Of a stretch of DNA of 64,000 bases, positions 21,088-33,490 are shown in pieces. Below the pieces are notes generated by a model that saw only the letters and a program-made list of their open reading frames with translations, searched no databases and was not told the DNA's origin. Origin of the DNA: Actinernus sp. WN-2022. Taxonomy: Eukaryota; Cnidaria; Anthozoa; Actiniaria; Actinernidae. The position numbers were made by a program, and so were the translations under genes. Numbering within the stretch: the first letter of the stretch is position 1; the number at the start of each line of letters is the position of its first letter. The DNA lies in NCBI GenBank assembly GCA_030867875.1, contig JAOWCC010000577.1, positions 84,673,740 through 84,737,739 on the forward strand. Direction: 5' to 3'.

Positions 21088-24000
21088 ATAAAACATACCT
21101 CGCAATATCTAAACCCCTTTGTAGCGTAAATAGTAAAAACAAACTACTCGTGATAGGCTCTAAACTGTCTTTATTATTTTCCTTTACAGTTAATAACTCA
21201 TAAGATAATTGTATACAAAATTCACTGTGACTCATAAGAGCAACTTTGCTATTGTCCTTAGGGATTAGCGATAACTGAAGAGCCTATTGTTTTGAGGAAA
21301 ACTCTTGTGATGCAAATTCTTCTCTAAAACTGAACTAAATTACCATAATCATCAAAACAAACTATGATTTTTTTGTTGTTGACAAATTAAATGCTGCTTA
21401 CTGATTGCTTATATTAAAACGATGACAAGAGGAATAATATTTTTAAAGACATTTATTAATATAAATCGACTTAATAAAACTTATTTCTAAAAGGTACAAA
21501 TGTATTATTCATCGCGCCCTATTTTTATCATTCATTAGCCATTGCGCCCTTGGCTATTGTTATTATTCATTCCTCGCTATCATTATCATTCATTATTATT
21601 ATTATTATCCTCGCATTAAATTATTCATTCCTCAGTATTTGCTCCATCACCTAATTAATATACATCACCGCCATATTGAATAGGTAATGATTCCACCGCC
21701 TATTTAGTATTCACCACCGCCTTCTACTGTCGCGTAGGGGGGTCCGATACCGCATATAATACTACTGCAGTTTTTTGATACGGTCTGAAAAGCATGTCAA
21801 TTAACTTTTGAAGCCGTTTTTTTATAGGGCTCGAGAAAGTGAGCCAGAAATTTTTGAAGCAATACTCAGTATTATATAATCGATATGTACAAGAGGTGAA
21901 GATGATCATGTTTTGTTAAAAAAAATGGTATAATTTTCTTGGTAGTTTGCCAAATGTTTGCTTCTTTTATTCGGCTAAATCCATTGTCAGGAAATTAATG
22001 AATTGGCTTTGACATAAATCAGTTAAGTTAAGGTTTTGGCAAATTGTTATCACTTTTCCTTGATGTTTGACAAAATCCTTGAGTTTAGAAAATCACACCC
22101 AACTTAAGAACGTGTTTAGTATATTGCAGCCTTTATTTTTCTTCTTTATTCTGTCTAGTTATTTTCTGTACCAATGCATGTAATATGTATATAAATATGT
22201 CAATTAAACGAAATGCCCTCTCTATAAAACTGTATCGTTATTGACTAAGTATTTAAGTTACAACATATTTTGTATTCATTTCACTGCAGAGTGATTTGAA
22301 TACATGTCAGTTTCTTTTGTTGCAGCTCATAGTCCGTTGATTTTTATGTCCATGCGCTTGAAAAACTCTTGTGCACGCAACATCTCTTCTTTGAAACTTC
22401 GGCCCATTTGGATGCTTTTAGTAAATGCTGTAAAACTACATCGTACCATCTGAGTCCAAGCATTTTATTCTTTTGCGCCTTCCCCCGATTAAGCGCCCCC
22501 TTTGAAAAACACTACCTTTTTAAACAACAAAATGAACGTTTAATTAGTTTCCCAAAAAATGCGAAAGTAGAAAGTTCTTGAACTTTTTACGTTTTCAATG
22601 ATGTTCGGAGAGAAAGAAAATTCTTTTTTTTATCTGGAAATAACAAATTTTCTCATCGCGCCAAAAATTTTGAAAGTAGAAAAATCTTGACATTTTTTCT
22701 ATTTCCTTATATGTCGGCCAACTGGAGAAAGCATGTAGGCTTCTATATGCGACAATTGCCATTTAATGGGACGTTAACGTGTTTAATTGACCCGTAGGTT
22801 CATCCCCTCTCCCGCCTAAATTCAAGTAGCGAGAGATGGAGTATTTTGAGGCAAATATATACCGAGTAAAAGAGCTAACAGAACTCACCAATTGTCCGAA
22901 GTTCATTGCGAACTAAATAAACATTCATTTCAACAAATTTTTCAACAAATTATATAGCAAAGGATTTACCCTAAAATGGTTAGAAAATGCTTTTTTCTAA
23001 AAATAAAGATATCGACAAAAAAAACATTTTGTAGAGTTTTACATTTTTCTACAATCAAAATCAGGAAAATAGTTAAAAGTGGATTTGCCGAAAGTGGACA
23101 CTAATTTGGAAGTTAAGCCACTAAATACTTGATGTTTGAATAATACATGGCTCCAAGAGTAACGTTTTCGAGTTAAATGTACAATCATATTGAGCTCGCA
23201 AGGCGTGAACTTCACTGACTGAACTCCAAACTAAAGTAAAGTATTATTTGCAAAGTTCTTTACTTGTATATTAAAAGTCATGTTTGCATTCATTGTCTAT
23301 TAAAATGACATTTCTTTTTGGATATATTTACCATAAAATGATTTAATTCATGCGAAACATTTGACTGATTTTACAACAACATCCAATCTTCTCGCTTTCT
23401 GATTTGCTCTCCGCTATATGCAAAAGAAGTACATACAATGAAAATGACGTCACTCGCAAGCCCTGGTAGCTTTCTAAATTGCTTTCACGGCGAGGTTTGT
23501 GAATTCAAATGGATGTTAACTTCGCTTCCAAAAACAAGAAAGTGAGGATTTCACAAGCGTTTTATTACTAGGAGAAGTTAATCGTTGATTCAAACTTCTT
23601 TTTAGTGTGCCATTTGCATTTAATCAATTAGAGAAGTTAATCGGTGAACTAAATTGCCATTTGTCTAAGAAAGCTTTCTCTCGGCAACAGTAATTAGAAG
23701 TGTTTACGTTTTGACTTTCAATGGCCTTTCTCGACTCGAAAGCAGTTTATTACGCACTCATTTGAAGCTATAAGTGCTTCGTCCTTGTAAAAAAAATCGC
23801 ACATATTTTGCCATTGTCTGTACTCGTATTGATCATAGAAATGACGTCATAAAATGTTAAAACTCAAGTGGAACAACGAGCGCAGCGAGACAGACAATGG
23901 CAAAATGTGTGCGATTTGTTAACTTCTTTATGAAATTGTTAATGACAACTGATTTCAATTAAAATTAACTGCTGTCAGTGCACTCAGTTTGAATATTAAA

Positions 24001-27000
24001 AGGGTTAGAGACATTGTGTTTGTGCTTTATCGGCAAATATAGTCACTCGCTGACTGTACGATGCACTCAAAATTTCTTCATGCTTCAGTCGATCTTTTTC
24101 TTTTAGTTTTGGGAGGCGACTTTTTTCGTCTTCTTCGATAGACCTTAACACGTCATAATCGAACATATTATATTCCCAGTCTATGAAATTATCACCGTTG
24201 TCCATATTAACCCCCCCCCCCCCCCCCCCCCCCCAACATCACTATTTTGTTTTGATTACTTCGATCTCCACCGTGCATTTATAAGAAAATCAAGCACGGT
24301 GTGCATCCAATGAAATCGCGCGTTCTTAGGATGATCCCATAATTGATATTATAAATTACAAATTATAGTACCACTAATATTATGATGAACAATTGAATTA
24401 AACTATCTATTATCAATTAGAGTTATATGATGAATTATACAGACTGATTGTAATATGTGGGTATGAAACAAAATAATATCCACGGGTATTTACAAATGCC
24501 TTGGAAGCTGGGTGAGGGTCAGAATTTAGAAAATTTAACCACCATCATTACACAATACTTATTTTCATTATTGATTTTGTGTATAGTGCACTGTGGGTAT
24601 GTATATAAATAACTCCGCAAATAAGATAATGATCGGGAGGCCGTGGATTCTAGTCCTACTCACGACACATATTTGTCTGTGACTTTATACTTGTTATTTA
24701 TATATTTTAGGTTTCTACTTTTTTTTTTTTGATCATTGTTTTACCGAGCTTTTGTTATGCGAAACTTGAAGCAAACTAATAAGTGTTTAATATGTACATT
24801 AAATGCCATAGCATCAGAAGTCCAATTATATACTTACGTTTTACTCCGAAGCACATGCAGGCTGTAAATAGGAAAAATAAACATTTAACAATTTATTCCA
24901 CGAACTAAAGCGGGTATAGCTCCGTGTTGGGTATTATATACATATCTTTAATCCAAGCAGCACTGGTTAAAAACACTGAATGTATAACGTGATCTGAAAC
25001 AACCATAACAGCCTGATGAAAGTCAGGACCCGACTAATTCCCAGATTGAATTGTAATTTAGCGTGTTGGTTTTTGTGGAAAGAGGACATTTTTTAAAACG
25101 GAGAAACCGGAGAAAAACCCTCGGAGCAAGTTCGAGATACGAACAAACCGAACGCACATATGGCGCCGCGTCCGTAGTTCGAACATGGGCCACAAAAGTG
25201 AGAGGCGAAGCACTTCACAACTGCACCACCCCGGCTTCTCGGTTGTTTTCTTTACTTGTCTAGTTTCATTCCTTGAACTTTCCCCACAAAATATAGGAAA
25301 TACCATTCATGAGGACAATTTTAAAAGTTTACCCTAGGAGAATTTCGGAGCCTATATATTAGTGCGCCACCACGCTAATTTCCACATTTTGCAGTTGCCT
25401 ATTTTTATTGAGAAAACGTAAAGTAAACACAATCTGGGGAAAAATAAATTTAATTTAGTTAAACGTAATTATGGTAAGCAACGGCTCTTATACCAATGTT
25501 TGTTTATGACCTGAACAAATTAGATCAGTCAATAAAGGAATTCGAATTATTGGCTCTTTTAAAATCGCGCATCAAGAAACACATGTTTTATTAGATTTTA
25601 TATGTTTAATCTGGAATGGCATTTTAACCTTTATCTTTACACTTTTTATTTTATTTCTATTATTTTTATCTTAACAGGGCCTCGCTGAAAAACACCTTGG
25701 TGATGCTAGCCCACTGTATAAACATTGTAATTATTATTATAACATCACAATTTTAGCAATGCAACTTCATTCACATGTACGCATTTTATAATCGAAATGG
25801 AAATATATTACTTTGTTGGCTTTCTATGAAATTTATGAGTTTTAACCAATTAAATTATATGCAAGAAGAATAGGACATTAGCACCTTTTTACGTCCCTTT
25901 ACCATTCATACTATTGTTTTTAGCAGGAGCATTACTTAAATTGAAATGTACTATAAAATAGTCGGAAGAAGTATAAATTGGCATTAAATCAAAATTATCA
26001 CTTGACACTATAACGTTATACTTGTTTAAAATAGTGACGACAACTTAGAATTTCCATGACTTACAGGGATCACTGGTTGACTTTCCCTGAGGTAAATATA
26101 AGGCGAGGAGCACAACGTTAATATAGATAGAAAATGACTGCATCATCTGCAAAGAAAATGAAAACGAAAATGTATATCTAAGAAACATTTAATGTTCCTT
26201 CGACAGTTAATTAAAACTACGCTAAATTCAGTAGACCTTAATAAGCTCCAAACACATAAATATTGATTAAACCAAGTACGTACTATGTTACTAGTACGTA
26301 TACGAGCTAATAAGTGAAAAATAACACTTGGGGACTATGTTCCTCTTCTACAAGTTCATCTCCTCCTTCCCCCTCCCCTTCCAATTTAAAACCTCTCCGC
26401 CGCCTATGGCAACGGTCCTGGATCTTAATTTCCAAATGAAAACGATTTGGAATTTTAAAATGCCTTAAACCAAGACAATAAAAGAGAGGGTGATCCCACC
26501 TGGCCGTAGGCCTCGAACCCACCAGTTTGCGAACTGGGGACTCTAAGTTGAGAACAGTAGGGGTGGGGCGAATAGTTCTCCATTTGGATCCAGCAGCGGC
26601 TCGCAGCCCCCTTTCCCATTTTGAGTAACATTTTTGAGAGTTCCCATGAGATGCAAAAGCCAGTAGAGCCCGTGGGACGGCCCATCACCCTCGGCGGCTC
26701 GGCTCTGCAGGGGAGATGGGGTATGGGGGCAATTAGACATCCATACTGGATCCCATCGCGCCGCCCTGCCTCCTTTTATCGTTTTAATTAGACTTTCTTG
26801 AGAGGGTGCAAAGCACGTATTGCCCAAGAGACGGTCCAACCCCTCGCCTGTCCGGGCCGACGGTATGTAAATCAGATTAACGAATTTGAAAACATCACCA
26901 AAAATACTAAAGCAGTAAACGGTGATGCATCACCGAGTTTACTTTAAGCTTTCAGGATATTTCGTCAGACACGCCACCTAAGCCGAAAAACATGATCGTT

Positions 27001-27170
27001 GGAAACTCGTTGGCGTGTATAGGCATATTAAATAAGGGCATTCAACACCAAAATAAAGATGATTAACCTTTCACAAATAATCGTTTGCGCTAGACATGAG
27101 CTCCTCACTCCGATTTGGTTAAGGTAAGTAGGGGATATTCAATACGCGCAAAGTTACCGAAGCCATGACA
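21088..27170. other. Long gene-poor stretch
   Basis: About 6 kb without a supported gene. It contains AT-rich low-complexity sequence (21500-21720, ATTATTCATT-type runs), a 27-bp inverted repeat with one mismatch (23794-23820 and 23891-23917, arms 70 bases apart), a run of 23 C at 24212-24234, and a 16-bp perfect palindrome CGGTGATGCATCACCG near 26919. A 66-codon minus-strand frame at 24005-24205 is Glu/Lys-rich but unrecognised, and its start abuts the poly-C run. Gene-like composition is otherwise absent. Confidence 0.5.
23794..23917. repeat. 27-bp inverted repeat, 70-bp spacer
   Basis: The arms 23794-23820 and 23891-23917 are reverse complements with a single mismatch; the spacer contains TGACGTCA. 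Possibly a small foldback element or MITE end. No target duplication was identified. Confidence 0.7.
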
Positions 27171-27179
27171 GGAAGCGAG

Positions 27180-27600
27180 GCCTAATTTACATTCCAATCA
27201 GACAGGGGTTCTTTGACGACGTGTAAGTGAACTCCTCACTTTCGTACTCTTAGAAAATATCGATTCTTAAGCCAGCTTTTTAATCACCTCCTCTTGCACT
27301 TCGTGCTGAAGTCGACCTGAATTTGCTCGGTGTGTATCCCTTTCTCGCCGGGATTTATGTCGAATCTCGACTTTCAAGCTTTCGTATTTGTTGGCTTCAG
27401 CAGAGATCACGAATCGGGTTGACCTTCGCTTTGCCCGACATGACGGTGTTTCCATGCATCGAGATCTTCAGAGGTAATTTCTTGGTGGAGACAACAGTAG
27501 AGGCTGAGAACACGTCACAAATACCGTGTGCCAACCGATATCTTCTCAATTCGAATATCTGCGGTATTCCTGTTGAAAAATTAATGTCAATGAGTCTTTA
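27180..27600 (-). pseudogene. Solo remnant of the E1-type minus-strand gene
   Basis: Minus-strand coding remnant homologous to the gene at 13947-14556: EANKYESLKVEIRHKSR here against ETDKYETMRVEIRHKTL there, and a preceding stretch (27455-27600) that matches the Ser/Ala/Val-rich part on the other side. Flanking DNA at 27200-27245 (TTCTTTGACGACGTGTAAG) also resembles 36548-36590 (TTCTTTGACAACTTGTAAAT), so the similarity extends beyond the coding part. It contains stops and frame changes and is surrounded by unrelated sequence, so it is a fragment of another Polinton-like copy. No neighbouring element genes survive. Confidence 0.5.
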
Positions 27601-27754
27601 GTAGCTAATTTTCCTGAGGGGTTCGCCAAAGTCCAGTTATCTGATCTTGAAAATGGCGGGCTTTCTGATCGACGAGTCTTAGCATTGCCTCTACGTTTGG
27701 TGTTGTTGCCGCCATATTGCTACATAAATTGAACTCAAACCCAAGATAATACAG

Positions 27755-28010
27755 CTGGTTGGTAGATGACATCAATGCACTAAAACTTGGTGGCCATCGA
27801 CTCGAAACACCAACTGTATCAGCTACGTCAACAACCGTCCCTGAGGTACGTCATTTAATAATCTATAGTAAATATAGATCAACAAGAAGAGGAAAACAGA
27901 GAGCTCAAAGTTGCACTCGAAGTTGCCATGCACCAAGTGTCATGCCTTCGAAATGAATTTGAGAACGTTCACAAGCGATCTCGTGCGGACAGCGATGATA
28001 AGGGGTAGAC
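27755..28010 (+). CDS. Possible two-exon gene fragment
   Basis: A first block up to 27846 (VDDINALKLGGHRLETPTVS) ends directly before GTACGT; a second, after ATATAG near 27874, can be read as a charged, helical stretch (QQEEENRELKVALEVAMHQV) ending in TAG at about 28008. The coil-like composition and the splice borders are suggestive, but phase between the two blocks is not certain and I do not recognise the protein. It may be the end of a host gene or part of a repeat. Confidence 0.25.
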
Positions 28011-28618
28011 GAATATTTTTATTGAGATGAATTAAATTGGTTCTCAGAGGGGGGAGTAGTCAGTGGGATTTGAATTCAGATTTATTTTTACTATCCCTTC
28101 CCCAGGATTTTTTTCATGCCGACAAAAGATATTTTTAAAACACCATTTGGACTTTACAGAAATACACTCAACCTGTGGAATCCTTCCTTATTCCTTCCTT
28201 CCCCCGTTCTTGCCTATCAGTCCCTGGGTAGGGCTCCGAATCTACTAAATCGCCAGTGTTCTTTCTGGTTTGCTCTACTGACCTACGTTGTGGACACCTA
28301 CAACTTACATGATTGAAGGTGATTTTTTTTGTCATTGATGCGACTGATTATGATTGTTTTTATTTATTTATTTATTTAGAGGAATACTAACACCCCAATC
28401 CTTCTCAACACAAATCAAGTATAACGCTGTTTGAAAAGTAATGAGAAATACAATAGACATCAAACCTTTTCCAGACAGTGGTCCTCAAGGTTATCAAGTC
28501 GACCTTTCTGCTGCAGTTGCTTGGGCAGCGAGGGAGACCAAGCTGCATCAGCCTGATAGACATATGCCAACTCTAGAAGTCCATCTAAAACTTGATTTGT
28601 TGACAAACTTGATTGAAT

Positions 28619-28837
28619 ATGCGATATAAAAATTTGGTCTGTGTTCTATATCATTTCTGGTTCACCCAGGTTGAAGTCCTGGCATCACTCTATGCCTGAG
28701 CGCTTCTGGGATATGGAGCACAACTTTCTATTATTTTGGAAATGTGCGATGAAAAACTAGGTCTGTGTTCTATATCCTTTCTGGTTCACCCAGGTTGGAG
28801 TCCTGGCATCACCGTATGCCTGAGCGCTTCTGGGATG
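28619..28837. repeat. Tandem duplication, period 124
   Basis: Two copies (about 28619-28713 and 28743-28837) share GTCTGTGTTCTATATC, TTCTGGTTCACCCAGGTTG and GCCTGAGCGCTTCTGGGAT with few differences. Upstream, an open frame at 28441-28629 (MRNTIDIKPFPDSGPQGYQV) is not recognised. Confidence 0.8.
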
Positions 28838-28840
28838 CAG

Positions 28841-29305
28841 AACAACGTAGAAAACGCTGGCGCATCAGAAGTGAATGGAAAGACGAAATTTTAAAACCTC
28901 AACTTTGAAATGAGATATTTCTCAAGTTTTAGTTTCCTCTAGATGTGAAACTAGTAAAGGACGAAACGATTTGACTTGTCATCTGGACTACGAACTAAGT
29001 GCGAACGACCGCGCTCACTGTTCTGAATTCAAAGCAAAGCCGATTTGAAAAGTGAACATTAAACTAATAGAACAATACAGAAAACGCTGGCGCGTCAGAA
29101 GTGAATGGAACGACAAATGTTTGATTGAAATCCTCAGCTTTAAAATGAGATGTTTCTCAAGACTTTGTTTGCTGTAGAAGTGAAACTAGCCAAGGACGAA
29201 ACGAATTGACTTGTCTCTGGACTACGAACTAAGTGCGAACGACCGCGCTCACTGTTCTGAATAAAAAGCAAAGCCGATTTGTAAAGTGAACATTAAAACT
29301 AACAG
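28841..29305. repeat. Tandem duplication, period 230
   Basis: Copies at 28841-29070 and 29071-29305 align throughout, for example AAAACGCTGGCGC at 28851 and 29081, and ACTACGAACTAAGTGCGAAC in both. Differences are scattered, so the duplication is not brand new. It directly follows the 124-bp duplication. Confidence 0.85.
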
Positions 29306-29309
29306 AACA

Positions 29310-29830
29310 ACACAGCGCAGGCCATCCAAAGGGCATTAAACTATCATATACCAAACATTGGCTTGATTAAAGTGTGAAACTGTCTAACCTGGTGTAAAAT
29401 AATTAAGCTACCAACACGCTAGAAAGGTGCAGTTGATGCTTGGTGGTCTCTTCGTGTAGGCAACACATGAATTGCTATCAAAATACAGTATAATTGATAC
29501 AATATAAAACAATACAACGAAATACACAATACAATAGAACAATACACAATACAATTTCATAGTAATTCATGTCTGCCTACATGAAGGGAGAACCTGATTC
29601 TTACTTCTTCAACGATCTTAACTATCATTGTTAATAGTTTAATTATTTATCCAGTATGTTTATAATACATTTTAGTTAAACTTGAAGTCATACATACTTG
29701 GATGGAGAACTAGATAAAGCCAGAATGCTTTTACGAGTAGTCTTATTAAATATATAATTATACATTTTTTGTATCAGATCATCAGTGTATGAATTCGACT
29801 AGAATAACTAGTTGTTATATGAAATCCTTA
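29310..29830. repeat. Dispersed repeat, second copy at 54330-54920
   Basis: Long blocks are shared with the right part of the window: TATTGGCTTGATTAAAGTGTG type sequence, CCAACACGCTAG, TTGAAGTCATACATACTTGG and GTATGAATTCGACTAGAATA, in the same order and orientation, with indels. No coding content. It appears to be a non-autonomous repeat or a segmental duplication. Confidence 0.75.
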
Positions 29831-30160
29831 AAGACCTACTGTCGACCATGATTTGCGCGCCGTTGTTTTTGTTTTGATCGGCACCAAGACGACGCTTCTG
29901 TTGTTTCGAGTGAACTGTACTCCGTTTGATCTTCATTGTGTGGTTCGTTCAATCGTTGGCACGAAGCTTTTAAAGAACAAATGGTTCCACGACGGATTTC
30001 TATTCACCTATTGGTTCAGTGGAGCAAGAAGGGAGAAGAAATGCGTATGGCTCGTTAATTGTGGATATTCAAATCGACGAAAAAGTGATCTTCGGCTTCG
30101 TATATGTGAAACTGCTATACACAGGATAACAAGATTACTCAATTTATTAATCTCAGTCAG

Positions 30161-30271
30161 GTCATCCCGGAGGCCGATTTAAACCGAGTAAAATGCACAT
30201 GCAAAGGTCAGTGCGCAAGGAGAAGAGGCAAGGGTTTGTGCAAATGTGGCGAAATACGAAAACCGACGTGA
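30161..30271 (+). other. Cysteine-rich coding fragment, possible exon
   Basis: After a CAG acceptor at 30158-30160 the sequence encodes a short peptide with VKCTCKGQCARRRGKGLCK, a dense C-x-C-x3-C-x8-C-x-C pattern, before a TGA at 30269-30271. Such clusters bind zinc. No upstream exon could be joined with certainty (an open frame at 29853-30182 is in another phase), so this is recorded only as a weak candidate. Confidence 0.25.
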
Positions 30272-33200
30272 AGTGTCAGGATAAAACAAGGTAAGCTGTA
30301 TAAAGTTGACTTAGAGTAGCTGACAGTAATGTTGTTTGAGATTGTCTCAATGATATAAATGATATATGGTATTTATATTTCGGTTTAACAGAACGAAGAA
30401 AGAGCCGACAACATTCAACCTATACCTACGATAAATACGATTACTAGTGGTATAAATACGTATAATTTTCAGAAATCGTATTTAATACCAGTTTCAATCC
30501 AACTTGGATCCCTTCGTAGCACAATCACATTAAAATCTATAAGGTTTGATTGCTCATTTTCCACGGAAATGCATGCACAATTGTGCAATGAACACCTTCC
30601 AAAAACAATGAAAATAACAGTATAAATAAAACAATTGGTAAATAAGTCGTCTTTTTAGTACTTTGTTTCAAGCCTGGACATGGAGAGGAAATACATGCTA
30701 TTAACCAACCTTTTAGGCATGAGTACAAGCAGCCTAAGGGACCAGTCGCTATTTAGAGGGGGGCTAGTGCAAATATGGGAGGGTCACCAGTTTTCATGCA
30801 GCAAATTAGGGGAGCCATAGCAAGCTAGAGGGGGAATTTGGGAGAGGGGTCATCAAAAATTGAGTGTGGTGCTTTTTTTGCACCAGCCCCCCTCTAATTA
30901 ATGACCAGTCCCTAATTGACATCACAAAACGAGAAGACGGGAGAGACCACCTGTAGAAATCTTCCAGACTGGTGTAAATTCAAGGTGGTGGCCCATTCCA
31001 AACAAACAGGATAACGTGTGTTGCAAGAGGGTTACTGCATATACAGCTTTTACAAACAGATATATCCTAGAAGTCAATATCCAAGCAAGGTGCGACATAC
31101 GTGCAGATGAGTTTAATTTCACAATGGAAAGTTTTAGGAAAGCTGCATATAAATAATGTGCCTTGTGGAGGTATGAAAAGCTTGGCAGAGGATATACACG
31201 TCATATCTGCATGTTCAGTCATATCCTCTTACTCACCCTTAGTCGGGAGTTCACTCATGACTTTACTGACTACACATAGGCTAGTTCAGTCATGATGGTG
31301 CATCAGTGGGTTTTCGGGCTAGTTTGTGTAATAGTCTTATACATACTATACATCATGGCCTGAGGTCAATTCAGTAAAATTTTTACACATCTATTTTGAC
31401 ATCACTGGCAATGAAACAATGAACATACTTGTAAAATACTGTGTATAAGGTTTTACCAAATTGGCCACTGGTTAAGTATCAGTCACAATAATTTATAAGC
31501 ATAAGTGCAAGCATTTACTCAGCTGCAATCATAGGTGTGATGTCAGATAAGCACGGACAATAAATCAATGCCTACTGCTTGTACCTACACAGATTTCATT
31601 TTGCTCATGCAGTTCTCCCAAGAACGTCTGCTGAAATGAGCGACACATTCCTTTCCCAGAGACTGACCAATCAAATAAGGCTTCCAAAACCATTTGGAAA
31701 CTACTCTGCTATAAGTTTTAATTGGGATTTTTTTTTTCACAATTTTCACAATTTTGTGGCATAATGCAGCGGCTTCCATTAAAACAAATTTGCTTATAAC
31801 ATAGGTGTGGAGTCATTTTTTGTTAATATAAATATCATAAATATTAATGACATATATGAATATTAATTAACTATATGAATATTAATGACAACACCGCTCT
31901 CGGGAAAAAGTCTGGGGAGAACACTGGTTTCTAGTCTTCCCTGCAGAATGTTTTTAGGGGCATCATGCATTCTCACCCCACAAATGTCGCTCGTCTGACA
32001 TTCCTTTCTCGAATGTCATTGTGTCATGTAGTTTACTTCGAAACTAGTGTTATGGGCCTTTTTCAGGAATGCAATCACTTGGTTGTACTGACAGGCTGGC
32101 AACAAATATTCATATTATTATTTTAAAGGCACTTGTACGAGATCGGTATAGTACTAGTTTTATTAGTAAAACCAATTTGTAAATGCTATTTTCCATCTCC
32201 AATCATAATATTGTTGAATTTTTAAAACAGCATTTTAAACTTTGTTTGCCATCCAGTAATGCATTTCCCATGTGATCATGAGTGCAATTTATTCGCTATT
32301 GAAGTGATACACCAGCATGCGACAGTTTCCATCAAAACTGATACCTATTTCTGTTTCAAAAAATATTCGTATTTTGCATAGGAATCAGGTGCCCTAGGGT
32401 AAATTATTGAATAATAATAATTATTATTAATAATATGCACCTTAAGAGGTAAGCACCTCAGTCCGACATTCGTGTCGGAACACCCTGGCATCCTAACTAC
32501 GCCCTGGGAATAAGAATAATTTATTTTAACTTGTGATCTTGAATGAAGTACATGCTGCAATTCCTAAATGCTTTATCAATGGTAGCCATTTTCGTTTTGT
32601 TGTACAATCTCGTGGCCAAGGTGAAGGTCAACTGTTTAGTTTTTGGAAAGCTAATTTTTATTGGTCAAACATTGAGAAAGTATTGTCCATCGCAGACAAG
32701 CAGGCGTTGTGGGGTGAGAATGTGCGATGCCCTAAAAATGACTGGCGGGAGGCTAATATCCTTCGTATGAGGTATTATAGAATTTAGCAAATCATGACAT
32801 ATTGGTTTGTATAATAATTATTATTCATTAGCTCTTACATGTATTACCGTTTTCGATGAAGTGATACCTTGGAAGTTAGAAAAAATATATTTAGCTGACC
32901 ATCAATCAAAAGGTTAAAGCTTCGTATGAGACAATATTCCTGTTTGATCGACATTTGGGTAAATGCAATTTTGCAACTTGAAACATCCAGGGTCTCACTT
33001 CAACGAATACATCAAACAAAAACTTAAATCTAGAGCTCAAACAAGGTCATGTCTATTTGATATGCAAAGTGGAAAAAGTTAGGAGTTGGCTTACAGCCAA
33101 GTACTTCTATTGCCAAGTATTATTTCTGCCAAAAAAGTATGAAAATATTGCTTTGCCATCTTGTTTTTCCTTATTATATAATTACCCAAGTATTCTGTTA

Positions 33201-33490
33201 TTAGTCCTGTTAATAGCCAATATGTATCGAAGGAAACTCGTTACTTGTAATTTCAAGAACAAGCTTTATTTTTCTTCATCTTTGATTTTAACACAGTGGT
33301 TGTTGCAACATTGATAGTTTTACCTATTGTTCACTAAAACAACAGGCATTTCCCTTGTTTATAATCGAGTATGACTTAAAAATCTCAAAAAGACTGTGGC
33401 GAGACCACCGTTCTCGGCGGGAAAAAACAAACCTTAACTTGGCTTAAGCATAGATCGACGGCGACAAAGTTTTTGTTTACTAGTCCAACG
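30272..33490. other. Gene-poor stretch
   Basis: No gene supported. The sequence around 31820-31890 contains an ATGAATATTAAT-type unit three times. Overlapping open frames at 32533-32787 have no motifs. A GC-rich block near 32450-32510 has no recognisable function. Confidence 0.45.

Noticed and set aside
24005..24205. Minus-strand charged 66-codon frame as a gene
   Set aside because: It begins beside a C23 run, has no recognised domain or splice partner, and stands alone in gene-free DNA.
26480..26560. tRNA gene on the minus strand (GGTTCGAGGCC B-box-like)
   Set aside because: The possible anticodon stem has an 8-base loop and no A box or acceptor stem could be found.
26307..26839. Overlapping minus-strand frames of 71-98 codons
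   Set aside because: They are Pro/Ser/Gly-rich, overlap each other in three frames and follow local GC content, so they are likely chance.
29853..30182. 109-codon frame with cysteines as a gene
   Set aside because: It ends before the cysteine cluster, which is in another frame; no homology recognised.
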